Part shown: positions 37,001-43,331 of the stretch, piece by piece | How positions within the stretch are numbered: position 1 is the stretch's first letter | How the letters are laid out: each line of letters opens with the position of its first letter | Origin: Fibrobacter sp. | Lineage (GTDB): Bacteria; Fibrobacterota; Fibrobacteria; Fibrobacterales; Fibrobacteraceae | Length of the DNA stretch: 64,000 nucleotides | NCBI GenBank assembly: GCA_024398935.1 | Contig: JAKSIH010000003.1 | Span: forward strand, 1 to 64,000 | Direction: 5' to 3' | Program-made: the position numbers and the translations under genes | Notes under the pieces: generated by a model | Told to the model about the DNA's origin: nothing | Seen by the model: only the letters and a program-made list of their open reading frames with translations | Databases searched by the model: none

Positions 37001-38921
37001 AAATGTCGATGGCAACTTCGTATGGAATATGGGACCCATAGCTCGCGATGTCCAGATTCGAGCAAACATCACGGAAGGCGATTGCGCTCCCAAGCCCTAC
37101 ACCCTTACGGTGGATGCCGATAGTTCTGATTTGACGCTCACCCATTTCGGAACAAAGCTTTCTGGCACTTCCGAAAATGGAGTAACAACTTACCAGTTCC
37201 CTGCCAACGGCAAATGGCCCGTTGCAGTTTCAGCAAAGGCATATGAAGATTATAAAATTAACTTCATCCAATTTAACGAGGAAAACATTGATGAAAATGG
37301 ACAAATCGTGATTGCAGGTGCAGAAAACTTTATTGTCGTCAATACAGAATCCACTAAGGAAGAAGAACAGCCTGAAAATCCGGATGTTGAAATTCACTAC
37401 AGCATTCGCGACATCCGGATTCTGCCGCCCTCAGGAAGTGCGGTTCGTATGGAATTCATGGTTGACGGAGTTCCCGACACTCTTGAGACAGCCCTCTTCG
37501 TAAGGGTCTATTCCAACGACACCCTCTTTACGGAAAAGTTCATTTCCCAGAATGTCTATAATGGTTTCAACACAGCGGATATCTATCCTCTGAAGCCCGG
37601 AACCTACTACGCGGAAATTATCCTGGAAGGACGAGGGGCCTCCAAGGTTGAAATTACGGAAGAATGGACCATCGATGCCAAACTGAACATCGCCAAAGCA
37701 GGTACTTGGAACATGATGTCTCTTGCCAATGTAGCAGAAGACTTCAAGATTCCGGAAAGTAGCGAAGGCGCAATCTACTACTGGGATGAAGGAAATGCAA
37801 TCGGCGACTACATGCAGTATCGAAAGGTCCGTGACCTGTCCGATATCCAGCCCACCGTCGGTTACTGGTACATCAATACGGTCGAAACCGAAATCAAGCG
37901 CAATGAGCCCGAACAGCAAGGCGGTGAAACCGTCTGGGATCTGAGAAACCAGTTCTCGGGCTGGAACATGGTGGCAAACCCCTACTCCTTCAACGTGGGA
38001 CTTGGCCATGTGGCAAACTTCGACGACCCCGAAAGTGACGAAGTGTTCATGCGCTGGAATGCAGAAACCATGAGTTACGACACGGCCTATTCCGCAAATG
38101 CATACGAAGGTCTTTGGGCATACACTTCCCAGGATCATCGCGAAGTATTCATCTATCCGGAGCCCTACTTCGAAGATCCCAATACAAACGACATGCATGA
38201 ATGGGAACGCAATGAAAAGGATCGGAACATGCAGAAAAACCTCGCCAAGGAGTTCAGCAAAAATTCCTGGACACTGCGTCTGGTCCTGAATGGAGAAAAC
38301 GCTCTGTCCGATGCATGGAACGTGGTGGGCGTAGGTTCTCGTGAAATAAACATCGACGAGCCCCCTGCTCCTATGGAAGGCGGAGTCAACCTGTCCATCG
38401 AGAACGGCAATCGCATTCTTGCCAAGAGCATCAAACGCGATATTACGGAAGCTAGCTGGAACCTGGGCATCAATGCCGCTACCCAACAGAAGGGTTCCAT
38501 CGCAGTGGAAGGTCTCGACAAGCTGAGCGAAGCCGGTCTTTACGCCTCCCTCGTCATGGACAACAAGGTGTACCCGCTAACCGCAGGTGAATCCATTCCT
38601 GTAAATCTCTCCACCGTCACAAAGACTGCAACCCTGAAGATTTCCGAAAATCCTGCAGTACAGTTGGCTCTGGGAATCAGCGCTCTGCACTTCAAGGCTA
38701 ACGGAAACCAGCTCATGGTTAACTTCAACCTGAACGAAACCAAGACCAGGTATGCAGACATCCGCCTGCTGGATGCCCACGGCAACGTGGTGTCCTCCGC
38801 CAAGGAACTTGCAACGGCAGGCGGCCATAGCGTCTCCTTGCAAAAGCCCGCCGCCACAGGCATCTATGTTCTCCGCGTCGTCGTCGGAAACGAAGGAAAG
38901 CAGATCAAGATCAAACTGTAA
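25083..38921 (+). CDS. 4612-residue GLUG-type surface protein with T9SS-like tail
   Basis: Signal peptide about 1-33. Residues ~40-3100 comprise five large modules of about 570-690 residues, starting near 40, 609, 1219, 1789 and 2409. Each begins with a Cys-containing segment and FDGNGHTISGIC, continues with many GLUG-like units (YVGGLVGY, YAGGVIGY), and ends with a spacer of the form DTLYDxYTDxxGKIxYKADG. Residues ~3100-4530 are unique. The last ~80 residues (ADIRLLDAHGNVV to GIYVLRVVV, then KIKL) resemble a type A T9SS sorting domain, implying export across the outer membrane and surface attachment. Codon use across ~25.1-37 kb is clearly AT-richer than in flanking genes. It is third in the operon and ends at strong hairpins. 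Likely an adhesin or surface-layer fibre; function not proven. Confidence 0.85.
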   Translation: MKNADFTMKKNMKFSLASFIAAIAILVANSFAAVTAGVDYTVDEANCSAEILSANGLKNISAIPFSTCIGAKHYSLTKDIDFGANATSDCETNWNDASAMFSGVFDGNGHTISGICVNATDEPYVHLFNLDEATTIQNVKFSKIYLGAKRSTSTNNFYVSLFKGNTTNGKNLTFSNIQLDNIEVNGNFGSYESYASLLISYSLNYLTFDHVAAKNIHLEGTSSKTIYVGGFIGYHNNSNYSVNISNSSLQGEIKALSTENNTYAGGLHGYVYASKTTINHDTVTANISGITQGVSTQNSYSKYYLYLGGIGGYRYGTNTNLEDLHFKGKIYGENKGSYAYVGGLFGYANFSLSNVSAEASGGYSDTLITGSYTSGYLGGIIGAQNWGSLNTSSYISDAFAKGQITGKGTVYIARGLVGAYLTANLYNSYFIGGIHKSSAYATKISGLGEFTNISNSYAIDTTGNSAYLSLENTLSRNSGLATSLTQKATYFDENGASRESTLPTEPGFAHSIGFAYAPSINDGFPILPSDERKQTYRILGIHLNDTLYDVYTDTSGKITYKADGSAYTSADFPTWPTGWPEEWKINLSKIYTADENNFQLLSDDDYEISNCTVLLKTPKALKLIDQIDVSACSEPVYKLAGNMDFGENGTSSCTKNWSKDHAKFRGTLDGNGYTISGICQIANTEHKASLFTIDNRETPFTLKNINFANIYLQGSYKGTNKYSSISLFTISGNSEINVSDVNIENVSIEGPFITGNSSAALLFADINNAPASITRVTTTNTNISVEKAPYVGGLVGISRDELVILNSSFNGNISRSKPRLSPTYVGGLVGISITTKNLEIKNSSMKGYISAPNDTSDVYNNFVAYVGGIVGKYENTNSQKTTGITLENNAVESRITANSDQIYAGGHVGYILGYGTLSISSPTFNGYVNCKKAKTKYSYVGALVGYLTNNNESSTELTLDHFTANPMNGTDNTIVASDSGYAGGVIGYNKLPITVKNSVIRGNIRGLYAGAINGYKYGYKTALDSTYYVGNLTYLLSGYKHAIGYEGKSIGEKETPNSIKNSYILDLSGNSTSLWTGNSIAPIVYKAAGYGISETKPATVYTENDVVVSANPKTPKFAWLIGYTYNPSENGGFPEQPTSTKLPIHRVIGISGSDTLYYGFTDYTGKLAYKEDGTSFAAQDYPTEWPDGWKDEWKIVDGSVYTEDFENIHILSEDEAPVVGCVASIKTVRALKNTNAINFPSTCTEVTYKLANDIVVSEETVSSSCTTNWSNTNAIIKGTFDGDGHKISGICINETGLEKNFILNINKATSVKNVSFENIYLNTQKSGGYNFYEMSLLGNSNTTVAKEISNISVNGVQIEGNLKNGKVGLLLAGTKKQLSLDGIDAKNFTINVTASDTAYVGGIISQTDSINESTTYDFSNIELDGSITVSSTATKNENLLVGGIAGKLHFKDGKATFQNIHVKVPINASGRYLYVGGIIGWTKSVAYPTLDAINVHYIGTITTKSVLKNNVGGIMGQQEYIYANYENVSAKSAGGSDGDLFTINALGASDSDNNFGGIIGNIPNGKFNTNNVIVHGIFKNTSANIAYHVGGIFGYSNSTNLIKNTIFIGSLPKITYYTSRVYGIGFLRGSNAKVYNSYFIDKAANITATSTYTGSDTLVGLGSKDNIKALVSTSYNVIASAYPKTPAFAAALQMAYEPGKNENYPRPLKDGEKAPVHIMGIVGEDTLYNAYTNTEGKIAYKADGTEFTAADMPDASKVPSGWEISLSTIYTKDFVHEQNFTVGEIDSSGCTISIYSAHALMNIGRIPKISTCSKTTYKLGADIDLGGDGTSNCKNNWDPTYAYYDGTIIGNNKTIKGLCLKATDSENLYMFDISTGGGINSVKMTDLYISNAKKDLSKKFTVGLFRTNTIDSTIESKFSTLDINRATIEVTGFTDTTSVGLITGTTASNMTITYSKIQNLNINVDGSSAITVGGLVGKTTRGYRLYLDNDNVSGNITTKTNKNSNYTGGIVGYAKGMRSYKSKVEGDITAFAQETNQATYSDSLLVGGIAGNVNLSTLRSSQDTVKANIKITKGSKETFVGGHFGKVTTYYCYFTAPTFIGSIKVGGARATSYVGGLYGDIEYWYSSSDSTSKQIYDAYVSSPYSYAGDLIEADNVDYIGGVAGLIRNKESKIQYNTPITLNRATVLGNMSTSISSGNGYTQMGGIVATGAIHLKINNSRYVGTFSKSGSGLHGVYTGLIGSLMPYPSNQTYAVNNSYMIELGGIASKVTPLDSIRHVAGVVNSFTDSITLFNKGDTIGKALPRSLAFASMLGFTYDNYGKLPIPVTGTQKPVYHILGVFKGDTLYDAYTNKYGQVAYKPDGSDFTSNDLPKTWPSDWPSEWKITTTQIFTQNTEHILRSTDNVDYAQIKNENGEDVILIKTAVGLQNLDEVYKQKGMLPLELNSDIILTEDHLTNSCQNNWNKATANLKTSLNGNGHKISGICISDSEKDDSYVFDIASGTSVENLTLENIYVKSSRSTSTSSADIAIFSSNETSGSVSFANLNIQNVTLENADTRTNGVQAARYGVLFGGTNLNVRAKNLTLSDIKILTATQSYAGALIGYTSGKVDFENNKIKASISPAGYTSSGSVGGLVGYIETAGTQISKQRGMPQYAPQPMENYIVKISGQNDVEINVESISGTAFGGLIGTNKDTPTLISENTVAISMENSNYISVGGLIGESIGEESETQQLDMENNVVTGNISTYATTTPTSTCYAGGLLGYAYTNGILLTSNQDRFTGNITANCPYLGGLAGYISTHNASGNATFTKSSFTGTITGESRESAYVGGIVGYGEKQVTINESSARASEGLQGKLIDFSTTSNYSLVTIGGVVGYANPVVFDGASAVGKISLGSNGDISSATDYRYIGGLVGISDYTTNFNIRNSFFIGALPTLTARTLVYGIGYGNSTATVFNSYAAVVNGATSYLWNGQTDMVGITIAPDVPAKIYKDGEVVSEAAPNSPKFANLLQTFAYAPDQNEGYPYYDALLNPTYSVSWVLGTEIISQVYTNGYGKIAYNADGSPVTEASLPPLTSDKYDVFPETWEIDLEKIYSADMVYKAKLPTIVKWMDGNREIIQVTINANGDGILPNGTEINNRTVLKLPQSEKIVTKDSIKYKFWTNIKNGTLMNLEQFIWDADDYVNLFAKIEEPVQFFLDSVTIPKPKFYQNDQATLIANNMDAQIFWNGENFDFATATEMPKTVYYSNTEGNFIKNMVWNMQMFNGTDADPTDYPIASINDFWKQLALAYTHTSLTKKGLTARLVLPNDQISDGIMELFGSTFSYFNMAQQDIILTIDELDVDVTYSLAADPEAREFTIPYPKAIKFNNQKRIYNANLNEIYKADTTIVFNEHYGEYAYTTYLIPKIVFDGEGLEQYGTILQAYADSLDEEGGNWILAERAATDGCFTGWSVTYDQKGHQITSDISIYGGKGYFYYRFNNVSSEEITIKPKFNATKCTRTITFTYADDMASTTPAANQPPDLTWNLSLKTVDGEIKFEPVPAEEGYSVEIPRTSSFAYNVSSSALGQKLQLVLYRGAFSFYEGMILDKFTPYGTTDDWNIVGVSGVSFLDIATIIEWLDEKDSSLSKVAIDPKAGSAYTVNKDNSLSELNYDNIPPYAYRKNGSNYIFVNEKNFIWGDPTAAIEGTYKAVKFSNSDAFNFMVTDGKTAVKAESASDEIASNYLGKFNIETDSLLPSLAAQFITGDNHYQISNNWSIPMSFGSAATVVTTTDLLDQAIYAYGSEIYSKGKINLYMNIGDVEYTDPEFNQQIDPCTFNNKCHISDYTTKVKSTSNKVLEFTGYVLDKPHDFRIYSNALIPIIDAVSFAEATDPMIVTQSNDKNEMVNTAVIAPKTIYRLPSASKELNLSLMMASTAESENKVTIADPNVNDVLFRTMASPTKYYSRVELELPRFATLNSCSVNYEVLNEDGSVDEYADIYENVDGNFVWNMGPIARDVQIRANITEGDCAPKPYTLTVDADSSDLTLTHFGTKLSGTSENGVTTYQFPANGKWPVAVSAKAYEDYKINFIQFNEENIDENGQIVIAGAENFIVVNTESTKEEEQPENPDVEIHYSIRDIRILPPSGSAVRMEFMVDGVPDTLETALFVRVYSNDTLFTEKFISQNVYNGFNTADIYPLKPGTYYAEIILEGRGASKVEITEEWTIDAKLNIAKAGTWNMMSLANVAEDFKIPESSEGAIYYWDEGNAIGDYMQYRKVRDLSDIQPTVGYWYINTVETEIKRNEPEQQGGETVWDLRNQFSGWNMVANPYSFNVGLGHVANFDDPESDEVFMRWNAETMSYDTAYSANAYEGLWAYTSQDHREVFIYPEPYFEDPNTNDMHEWERNEKDRNMQKNLAKEFSKNSWTLRLVLNGENALSDAWNVVGVGSREINIDEPPAPMEGGVNLSIENGNRILAKSIKRDITEASWNLGINAATQQKGSIAVEGLDKLSEAGLYASLVMDNKVYPLTAGESIPVNLSTVTKTATLKISENPAVQLALGISALHFKANGNQLMVNFNLNETKTRYADIRLLDAHGNVVSSAKELATAGGHSVSLQKPAATGIYVLRVVVGNEGKQIKIKL

Positions 38922-38926
38922 AAAAA

Positions 38927-38942
38927 GCGGGAGCAATCCCGC
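38927..38942 (-). terminator. Hairpin with minus-strand T-run
   Basis: Perfect stem GCGGGA / TCCCGC around GCAA; on the minus strand it is followed by a run of T. It backs up the neighbouring bidirectional terminator. Confidence 0.6.
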
Positions 38943-38953
38943 ATGTCCTATAT

Positions 38954-38990
38954 AAAAAAAGGAGCACCAGTAATCTGGCACTCCTTTTTA
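38954..38990. terminator. Bidirectional terminator between convergent genes
   Basis: Stem AAAAAGGAG / CTCCTTTTT with an internal CA/CA loop and an upper CCAG / CTGG stem. T-runs lie on both strands, serving the giant GLUG gene (plus) and the NamZ-like gene (minus). Confidence 0.85.
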
Positions 38991-39021
38991 TCTGCAATTC
39001 TAGTTCTGCGTTGTCCGCAAC

Positions 39022-40119
39022 TTAAATCGAGCTTTCAATAAATTCCTTACGGAAGGTTCCGTTGCCCAGCAGAATGTCGATGGGCAGCTTGTGGAACTCG
39101 TATTCGTAAGGAGGCTGCTTCCAGGCAAAATCCTTGGGATATTCGTTGAAGATGTACTGCAAGAGCTTGATTGCCATGTCGAAACTGCGGAACTTATCGC
39201 GATCCAGAACGTGAATCTGGGCACCACCGCAAATCTGGCCTGCACCCTTGTGGAAGGTGGGCTGGAAGTAGTTTTCGCGGAAGTAGACGCCAGGCAGTTT
39301 CAGGCCGTTCATGTACTTACAAAGCTTTACAGCATCGATGAAGGGTGCGCCAAAGATTTCGAAGGGACGAGTAGTGCCGCGACCTTCGCTAACGTTGGTA
39401 GCTTCAAAGAGGCACATGCCGGGATAGACGATGGCGGTATCCAAGGTAGGCATGTTGGGGCTAGGCAAAATCCAGGGAAGACCGGTCTGGTCGTACCACA
39501 TTTTCTTGTCGTAGCCTTCCATGTGCATCACGTAAAGTTCGCACTTGGGGAAACATTCTGCCTTGAACTGTTCAGCCAGTTCGCCGATGGTCTTTGCATG
39601 ACGGGTTCGGATACTATGGAGACCCACAAAGCTTGTGTAGTTCAGGTCCAGTACCGGACCTTCTTCGTCCACGCAGTTAATGGGGTTCGGGCGGTCCACA
39701 ACCACAACGGGAATACCCAGCTTTTCACAGGCCTTCATGCACAGGTAAAGGGTCCAGATGAAGGTGTAGTAACGGGCGCCCACGTCCTGCAAGTCCACCA
39801 GAAGGGCGTCCACATGGGAAAGCATTTCTGCAGTGGGCTCGCGATGTTCGCCATACAGACTATAAACGGGAATATGAAGTTCCGGGTCCTCGTAGCCTTC
39901 CCATTCAATCATGTTGTCCTGAGTATGGCCCTTGATACCGTGCTGGGGTCCGAACAATGCAGACAACTTAAACAACTTGCCATCATAGAACTTAAGAAGA
40001 TCCAAAGTATAGCTAAGGTCTGCACAGACAGAAGCCGGATGAAGAACGGCGCCAAGGCGTTTGCCACGAAGGGCGGCGGGGAAAGTCTTTTCGAAATTGG
40101 AGAGTGCGAGAGTAACCAT
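39022..40119 (-). CDS. namZ: NamZ-type exo-beta-N-acetylmuramidase (DUF1343, GH171)
   Basis: 365 residues from the ATG at MVTLALSNF. The upstream in-frame TTG runs through a heptamer repeat and is unlikely. The DUF1343 family is visible in LFGPQHGIKG, DLQDVGARYYTF, VVVDRPNPI, LPWILPSPNMPTLDT and NVSEGRGTTRPFE. Characterised NamZ removes terminal MurNAc from peptidoglycan fragments during cell-wall recycling. No signal peptide is seen, so this copy would act in the cytoplasm on imported fragments. No ribosome site precedes the ATG; the leader is the repeat itself. Divergent from ssb. Confidence 0.85.
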   Translation of the reverse strand: MVTLALSNFEKTFPAALRGKRLGAVLHPASVCADLSYTLDLLKFYDGKLFKLSALFGPQHGIKGHTQDNMIEWEGYEDPELHIPVYSLYGEHREPTAEMLSHVDALLVDLQDVGARYYTFIWTLYLCMKACEKLGIPVVVVDRPNPINCVDEEGPVLDLNYTSFVGLHSIRTRHAKTIGELAEQFKAECFPKCELYVMHMEGYDKKMWYDQTGLPWILPSPNMPTLDTAIVYPGMCLFEATNVSEGRGTTRPFEIFGAPFIDAVKLCKYMNGLKLPGVYFRENYFQPTFHKGAGQICGGAQIHVLDRDKFRSFDMAIKLLQYIFNEYPKDFAWKQPPYEYEFHKLPIDILLGNGTFRKEFIESSI

Positions 40120-40126
40120 ATAATTA

Positions 40127-40164
40127 ATTGATGATTGATGATTGATGATTGACGATTGACGATT
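40127..40164. repeat. Heptanucleotide tandem repeat (ATTGAYG) x 5.4
   Basis: Five full copies of ATTGATG/ATTGACG plus ATT lie in the 5' leader of the minus-strand NamZ-like gene, ending 8 nt from its ATG. Seven-base units are not a multiple of three, so copy changes would alter leader length and any upstream frame. Confidence 0.9.
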
Positions 40165-40278
40165 ATTTTTTTCATTCAAGATAGATATTTGCTAAAAAAA
40201 ATGTCGCCAGTTGTTTGCAAAATGGGCCATAAAGACCTATATCGCACAAAATGACACTTTTATGACATCATTTTTTTT

Positions 40279-40287
40279 TATCTTTCG
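40279..40287 (+). promoter_or_regulatory. Near-consensus -7 box of ssb
   Basis: TATCTTTCG, one base off TAnnTTTG, 37 nt before the ssb ATG, following a run of T. Confidence 0.35.
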
Positions 40288-40323
40288 CTCTAGAAATAAA
40301 AAAATTAAAATAGGATTATTTTT

Positions 40324-40803
40324 ATGGCATATTTGAACAAGGTGATGCTCATCGGCAACATTGGCAAGGACCCCGTCATCAGCGCAGGTCCCACCGGCCG
40401 CAAGCGCGTGTCTTTCTCTCTCGCAACCTCCCGCCGCTATCGCGACAACAACGGCGAACAGAAGGAACAGACCGACTGGCACAATATCGTTGGCTGGGGC
40501 AAGGTCGCCGACACCATGGAACAGCTGGGCGTCCATAAGGGCATGACCCTCTATATCGAAGGTTCCCTCACCAACCGCAGCTGGACTGACCAGACTTCTG
40601 GCCAGAAGCGCTACGCAACCGAAGTGAGCCTGGACACTTTCCAGCTGCTGACCCCGCGCAACCAGAATGGTGGCAACTTCCAGAACAACGGCGGTTTCAA
40701 CCAGGCTAACAGCTATAACCAGTCCAACAATTTCAACCAGCAGAATTCTGCACCGGCATACGACGCACCCATGCCGGAAGATGACGAAGGACTTCCGTTC
40801 TAG
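40324..40803 (+). CDS. ssb: Single-stranded DNA-binding protein
   Basis: 159 residues. OB-fold over about 1-108 (MAYLNKVMLIGNIGKDP, FSLATSRRYRD, DWHNIVGWGKVAD, LYIEGSLTNRSW). A flexible Asn/Gln/Gly/Phe-rich linker follows (NFQNNGGFNQANSYNQ), then the acidic tip DDEGLPF, matching the usual C-terminal partner-binding motif. It binds ssDNA as a tetramer during replication, repair and recombination. TAGGA precedes the ATG. An unknown membrane protein and asd follow closely, probably in one transcript. Confidence 0.97.
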   Translation: MAYLNKVMLIGNIGKDPVISAGPTGRKRVSFSLATSRRYRDNNGEQKEQTDWHNIVGWGKVADTMEQLGVHKGMTLYIEGSLTNRSWTDQTSGQKRYATEVSLDTFQLLTPRNQNGGNFQNNGGFNQANSYNQSNNFNQQNSAPAYDAPMPEDDEGLPF

Positions 40804-40824
40804 TCAAAAATTCAGCTAAGGTAA

Positions 40825-41796
40825 ATGAACCAACAGGTCGCTGACATTGCACTGATGTATGTACTCCCCCTGGGAATAACCTTTACGGCTATTCTCCAGG
40901 CGGTTTCAGCAGATACGCGCTACCACAAGTTGCTGGCAGTGCTTTTCTCTGTTGTTATCGTCATCATGGACTGCATCTTCTACTTCGCAAAGAATTCCTT
41001 TATCACGTACAATTGCGACGGCGGCCTGCTTCTTGCGTTCGGAAGTCTCTTCATCATGGGATTCATCCATGCCCTGAAGTGCGAAGACCTCCCCTCCAAG
41101 ATCGGTCATTACATTTTCTGCTTCTTCATGTTCTCCGGATTTTTGGGAATCGCCTACTGGGACCGTCCTACGTTCATTCCCACGCAGGACTATTCCCCTG
41201 CCGAAATTTCCGCCATGAACGCACAATACCAGGATTACATAGCATCCTTCGCCGAAGGAAACGAAGGCAAGACGGTCAAGGCTCAGCCCAAGCACTCTGT
41301 TGCGGGCGATCCTGGCGAATACCCCAGTGCGACACGCCCCCTGAGCGAAAGCGCACTGAGCCGACTGGACAGCTACACCACCGAAGCGCAGTCTGTCATC
41401 GTCCGTATGCGGTCCATTGCGGAGTCCATCCTGAATTTCCAGAAGTTACCCGCAAACATCAGCGAACCGGAACGAGAAAACCGAGGAAGACAGGCCTTGG
41501 CCATTAGCAATAATGCCGTCGCCCTCAACAAGAAGGTGTTGGGACTTTTCCATCCCCACGAGTCCAGCGAGGCGCATTCCGAACTGATTCAGGCAAGCGA
41601 AAGCATAAGGCTTGCGGCCTATTCGCTGTATAATTATGCAATCCAGGAAAATCCTGAAGATCAGCAGACTCAGTATTCGCAGGCGATGAGCCAGGTGGTC
41701 CAGATGAACACTCATATCAATAGCTTCTGGGCTGACATCGAGAATTTAAAACAAAACTATCAACCACAAACAAAAGAACAACAGGATCAACAATGA
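40825..41796 (+). CDS. Membrane protein of unknown function with helical tail
   Basis: 323 residues. Four N-terminal membrane segments (about 8-28, 35-55, 65-83, 93-113) are followed by a long hydrophilic helical part with a Gln-rich end. No family recognised. AAGGT precedes the ATG. The stop overlaps the asd start by 4 nt (ATGA), so the two are translationally coupled; a functional link to lysine/threonine synthesis is not evident from the sequence. Confidence 0.75.
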   Translation: MNQQVADIALMYVLPLGITFTAILQAVSADTRYHKLLAVLFSVVIVIMDCIFYFAKNSFITYNCDGGLLLAFGSLFIMGFIHALKCEDLPSKIGHYIFCFFMFSGFLGIAYWDRPTFIPTQDYSPAEISAMNAQYQDYIASFAEGNEGKTVKAQPKHSVAGDPGEYPSATRPLSESALSRLDSYTTEAQSVIVRMRSIAESILNFQKLPANISEPERENRGRQALAISNNAVALNKKVLGLFHPHESSEAHSELIQASESIRLAAYSLYNYAIQENPEDQQTQYSQAMSQVVQMNTHINSFWADIENLKQNYQPQTKEQQDQQ

Positions 41797-42803
41797 TTCG
41801 TAACGTAGCCATCATGGGCGCCACTGGTGCCGTCGGTCAGGAATTGCTTTCCATCCTGGAACAGCGCAACTTCCCTCTCCAGAACCTCAAGCTTCTCGCT
41901 TCCGAACGTAGTGTCGGTAAGGAATTCACTTTCAAGGGTGAAAAGCTGAAGGTGGAACTGACTTGCGCCGATGCATTCAAGGGTGTCGACCTGGTTCTCT
42001 CTTCTGCAGGTGCTGCAGTTTCCAAGGAATTCGCTCCTATCGCCGTTGAAAACGGCGCCGTCGTTGTGGACAACACCAGCTACTTCCGTATGATGGACAA
42101 TGTCCCTCTGGTCGTTCCCGAAGTGAACGCATGCGACATTCCTCTCCATAAGGCAGAAAACGGCGGTTGCGGCATTATCGCAAACCCCAACTGCACCACC
42201 ATTATGATGGTCGTGGTTCTGAACCCCATCGAAAAGATTTCCCACATCAAGAAGATCCGCGTGTCCTCCTACCAGAGCGCAAGCGGTGCAGGTGCCGTTG
42301 CCATGGAAGAACTCCAGCAGCAGTACAAGGACATCATCGAAACCGGTTCCACCACCCACATCAAGAAATTCCCCTTCCAGCTGGCTTACAACGTCATTCC
42401 TCAGATCGACAAGATGACTGAAAATGACTACACCAAGGAAGAAATGAAGATGTTCAACGAAACCCGTAAGATCATGCACTCCGATGTTCGCACCAGTGCA
42501 ACTTGCGTACGCGTTAGCTCTCTCCGTTCTCATTCCGAATCTGTCTGGTTCGAAACCGAAAAGCCGGTCTCTGTCGAAGAAATCCGTGCTGCCCTCAAGA
42601 ACGCTCCGGGCGTATTCCTGAAGGACGATCCCCAGAACTACATCTACCCCATGCCGCTGGAAAGCGCCGGTCACGACGATGTTTACGTTGGCCGTATCCG
42701 TAAGGATCTCGCCGACGATTGCGGTAACACCCTGTGGCTCACCGGTGACCAGATCCGTAAGGGTGCCGCACTGAATGCCGTCCAGATTGCAGAACTTCTG
42801 TAA
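41793..42803 (+). CDS. asd: Aspartate-semialdehyde dehydrogenase
   Basis: 336 residues, typical length. It reduces aspartyl phosphate to aspartate semialdehyde with NADPH, feeding lysine, diaminopimelate, threonine and methionine synthesis. The N-terminal GATGAVGQELL is the NADP-binding loop, the nucleophilic Cys lies in NPNCTT near 133, and SYQSASGAGA and RVSSLRSHSE are family motifs. Coupled by ATGA overlap to the membrane protein upstream; ends at a strong terminator. Its product ultimately supplies the diaminopimelate dehydrogenase near the right edge. Confidence 0.97.
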   Translation: MIRNVAIMGATGAVGQELLSILEQRNFPLQNLKLLASERSVGKEFTFKGEKLKVELTCADAFKGVDLVLSSAGAAVSKEFAPIAVENGAVVVDNTSYFRMMDNVPLVVPEVNACDIPLHKAENGGCGIIANPNCTTIMMVVVLNPIEKISHIKKIRVSSYQSASGAGAVAMEELQQQYKDIIETGSTTHIKKFPFQLAYNVIPQIDKMTENDYTKEEMKMFNETRKIMHSDVRTSATCVRVSSLRSHSESVWFETEKPVSVEEIRAALKNAPGVFLKDDPQNYIYPMPLESAGHDDVYVGRIRKDLADDCGNTLWLTGDQIRKGAALNAVQIAELL

Positions 42804-42852
42804 GAGTGAACAATCAAGTCATGTCGAACTGGTTTCGACATCGGCTATATGA

Positions 42853-42889
42853 AAAAGGACTAGGTTTCAAACCTAGTCCTTTTATTTTT
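42853..42889. terminator. Terminator of asd
   Basis: 13-bp stem AAAAGGACTAGGT / ACCTAGTCCTTTT around TTCAA, then TTTTATTTTT on the plus strand; the A-run gives it some minus-strand activity. Confidence 0.9.
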
Positions 42890-42954
42890 CACAGAAGACC
42901 GCTCGTGCAGTACGCCGGGTAAAGAGCCTACGCGATGCACTCGCTCTCGCAGCA

Positions 42955-42986
42955 ACAAAAAAAAGAACCACCCTTACGGATGGTTC
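42955..42986 (-). terminator. Terminator of rplU-rpmA
   Basis: On the minus strand GAACCATCC / GGGTGGTTC (one mismatch) with a 4-nt loop is followed by nine T. A further hairpin GGGAACC / GGTTCCC (43039-43056) sits between it and the rpmA stop. Confidence 0.85.
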
Positions 42987-43067
42987 CCAAAAGCTTTAAA
43001 GCTCATTTACACATCAGAACTCTAGGAAGGAGTCCAGAGGGAACCACGGGGTTCCCTTTGGGTCTTC

Positions 43068-43328
43068 TTAATTTTCTTCAGCGTAAACAGAGACCTTCTG
43101 ACGCTTTGCATCGAGGCGTTCAAACTTCACGACGCCATCAACGAGGGAGAACAGAGTGAAGTCTCTGCCCATGCCGACGTTCTTGCCGTTGTGGAAGTGA
43201 GAGCCACGCTGACGGACGATGATGTTGCCAGCCTTGACAACTTCACCAGCATACTTCTTAACACCAAGATACTTGGCGTTAGAGTCGCGACCGTTACGTA
43301 CAGAACCTTGACCTTTCTTATGTGCCAT
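43068..43328 (-). CDS. rpmA: 50S ribosomal protein L27
   Basis: 86 residues, full length. N-terminal [20 protein letters not shown] and [17 protein letters not shown] are diagnostic. L27's N-terminus reaches the peptidyl-transferase centre; this version begins directly with AHKKG, with no cleavable Firmicutes-type leader. It follows rplU after 3 nt in the usual L21-L27 pair; obg is not adjacent. Confidence 0.98.
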   Translation of the reverse strand: MAHKKGQGSVRNGRDSNAKYLGVKKYAGEVVKAGNIIVRQRGSHFHNGKNVGMGRDFTLFSLVDGVVKFERLDAKRQKVSVYAEEN

Positions 43329-43331
43329 GGA

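Noticed and set aside
40120..40179. TTG start of the NamZ-like gene through the heptamer repeat
   Set aside because: It would encode only a low-complexity Ser/Ile/Asn/Gln stretch with no ribosome site; family alignment begins near MVTLALSNF.
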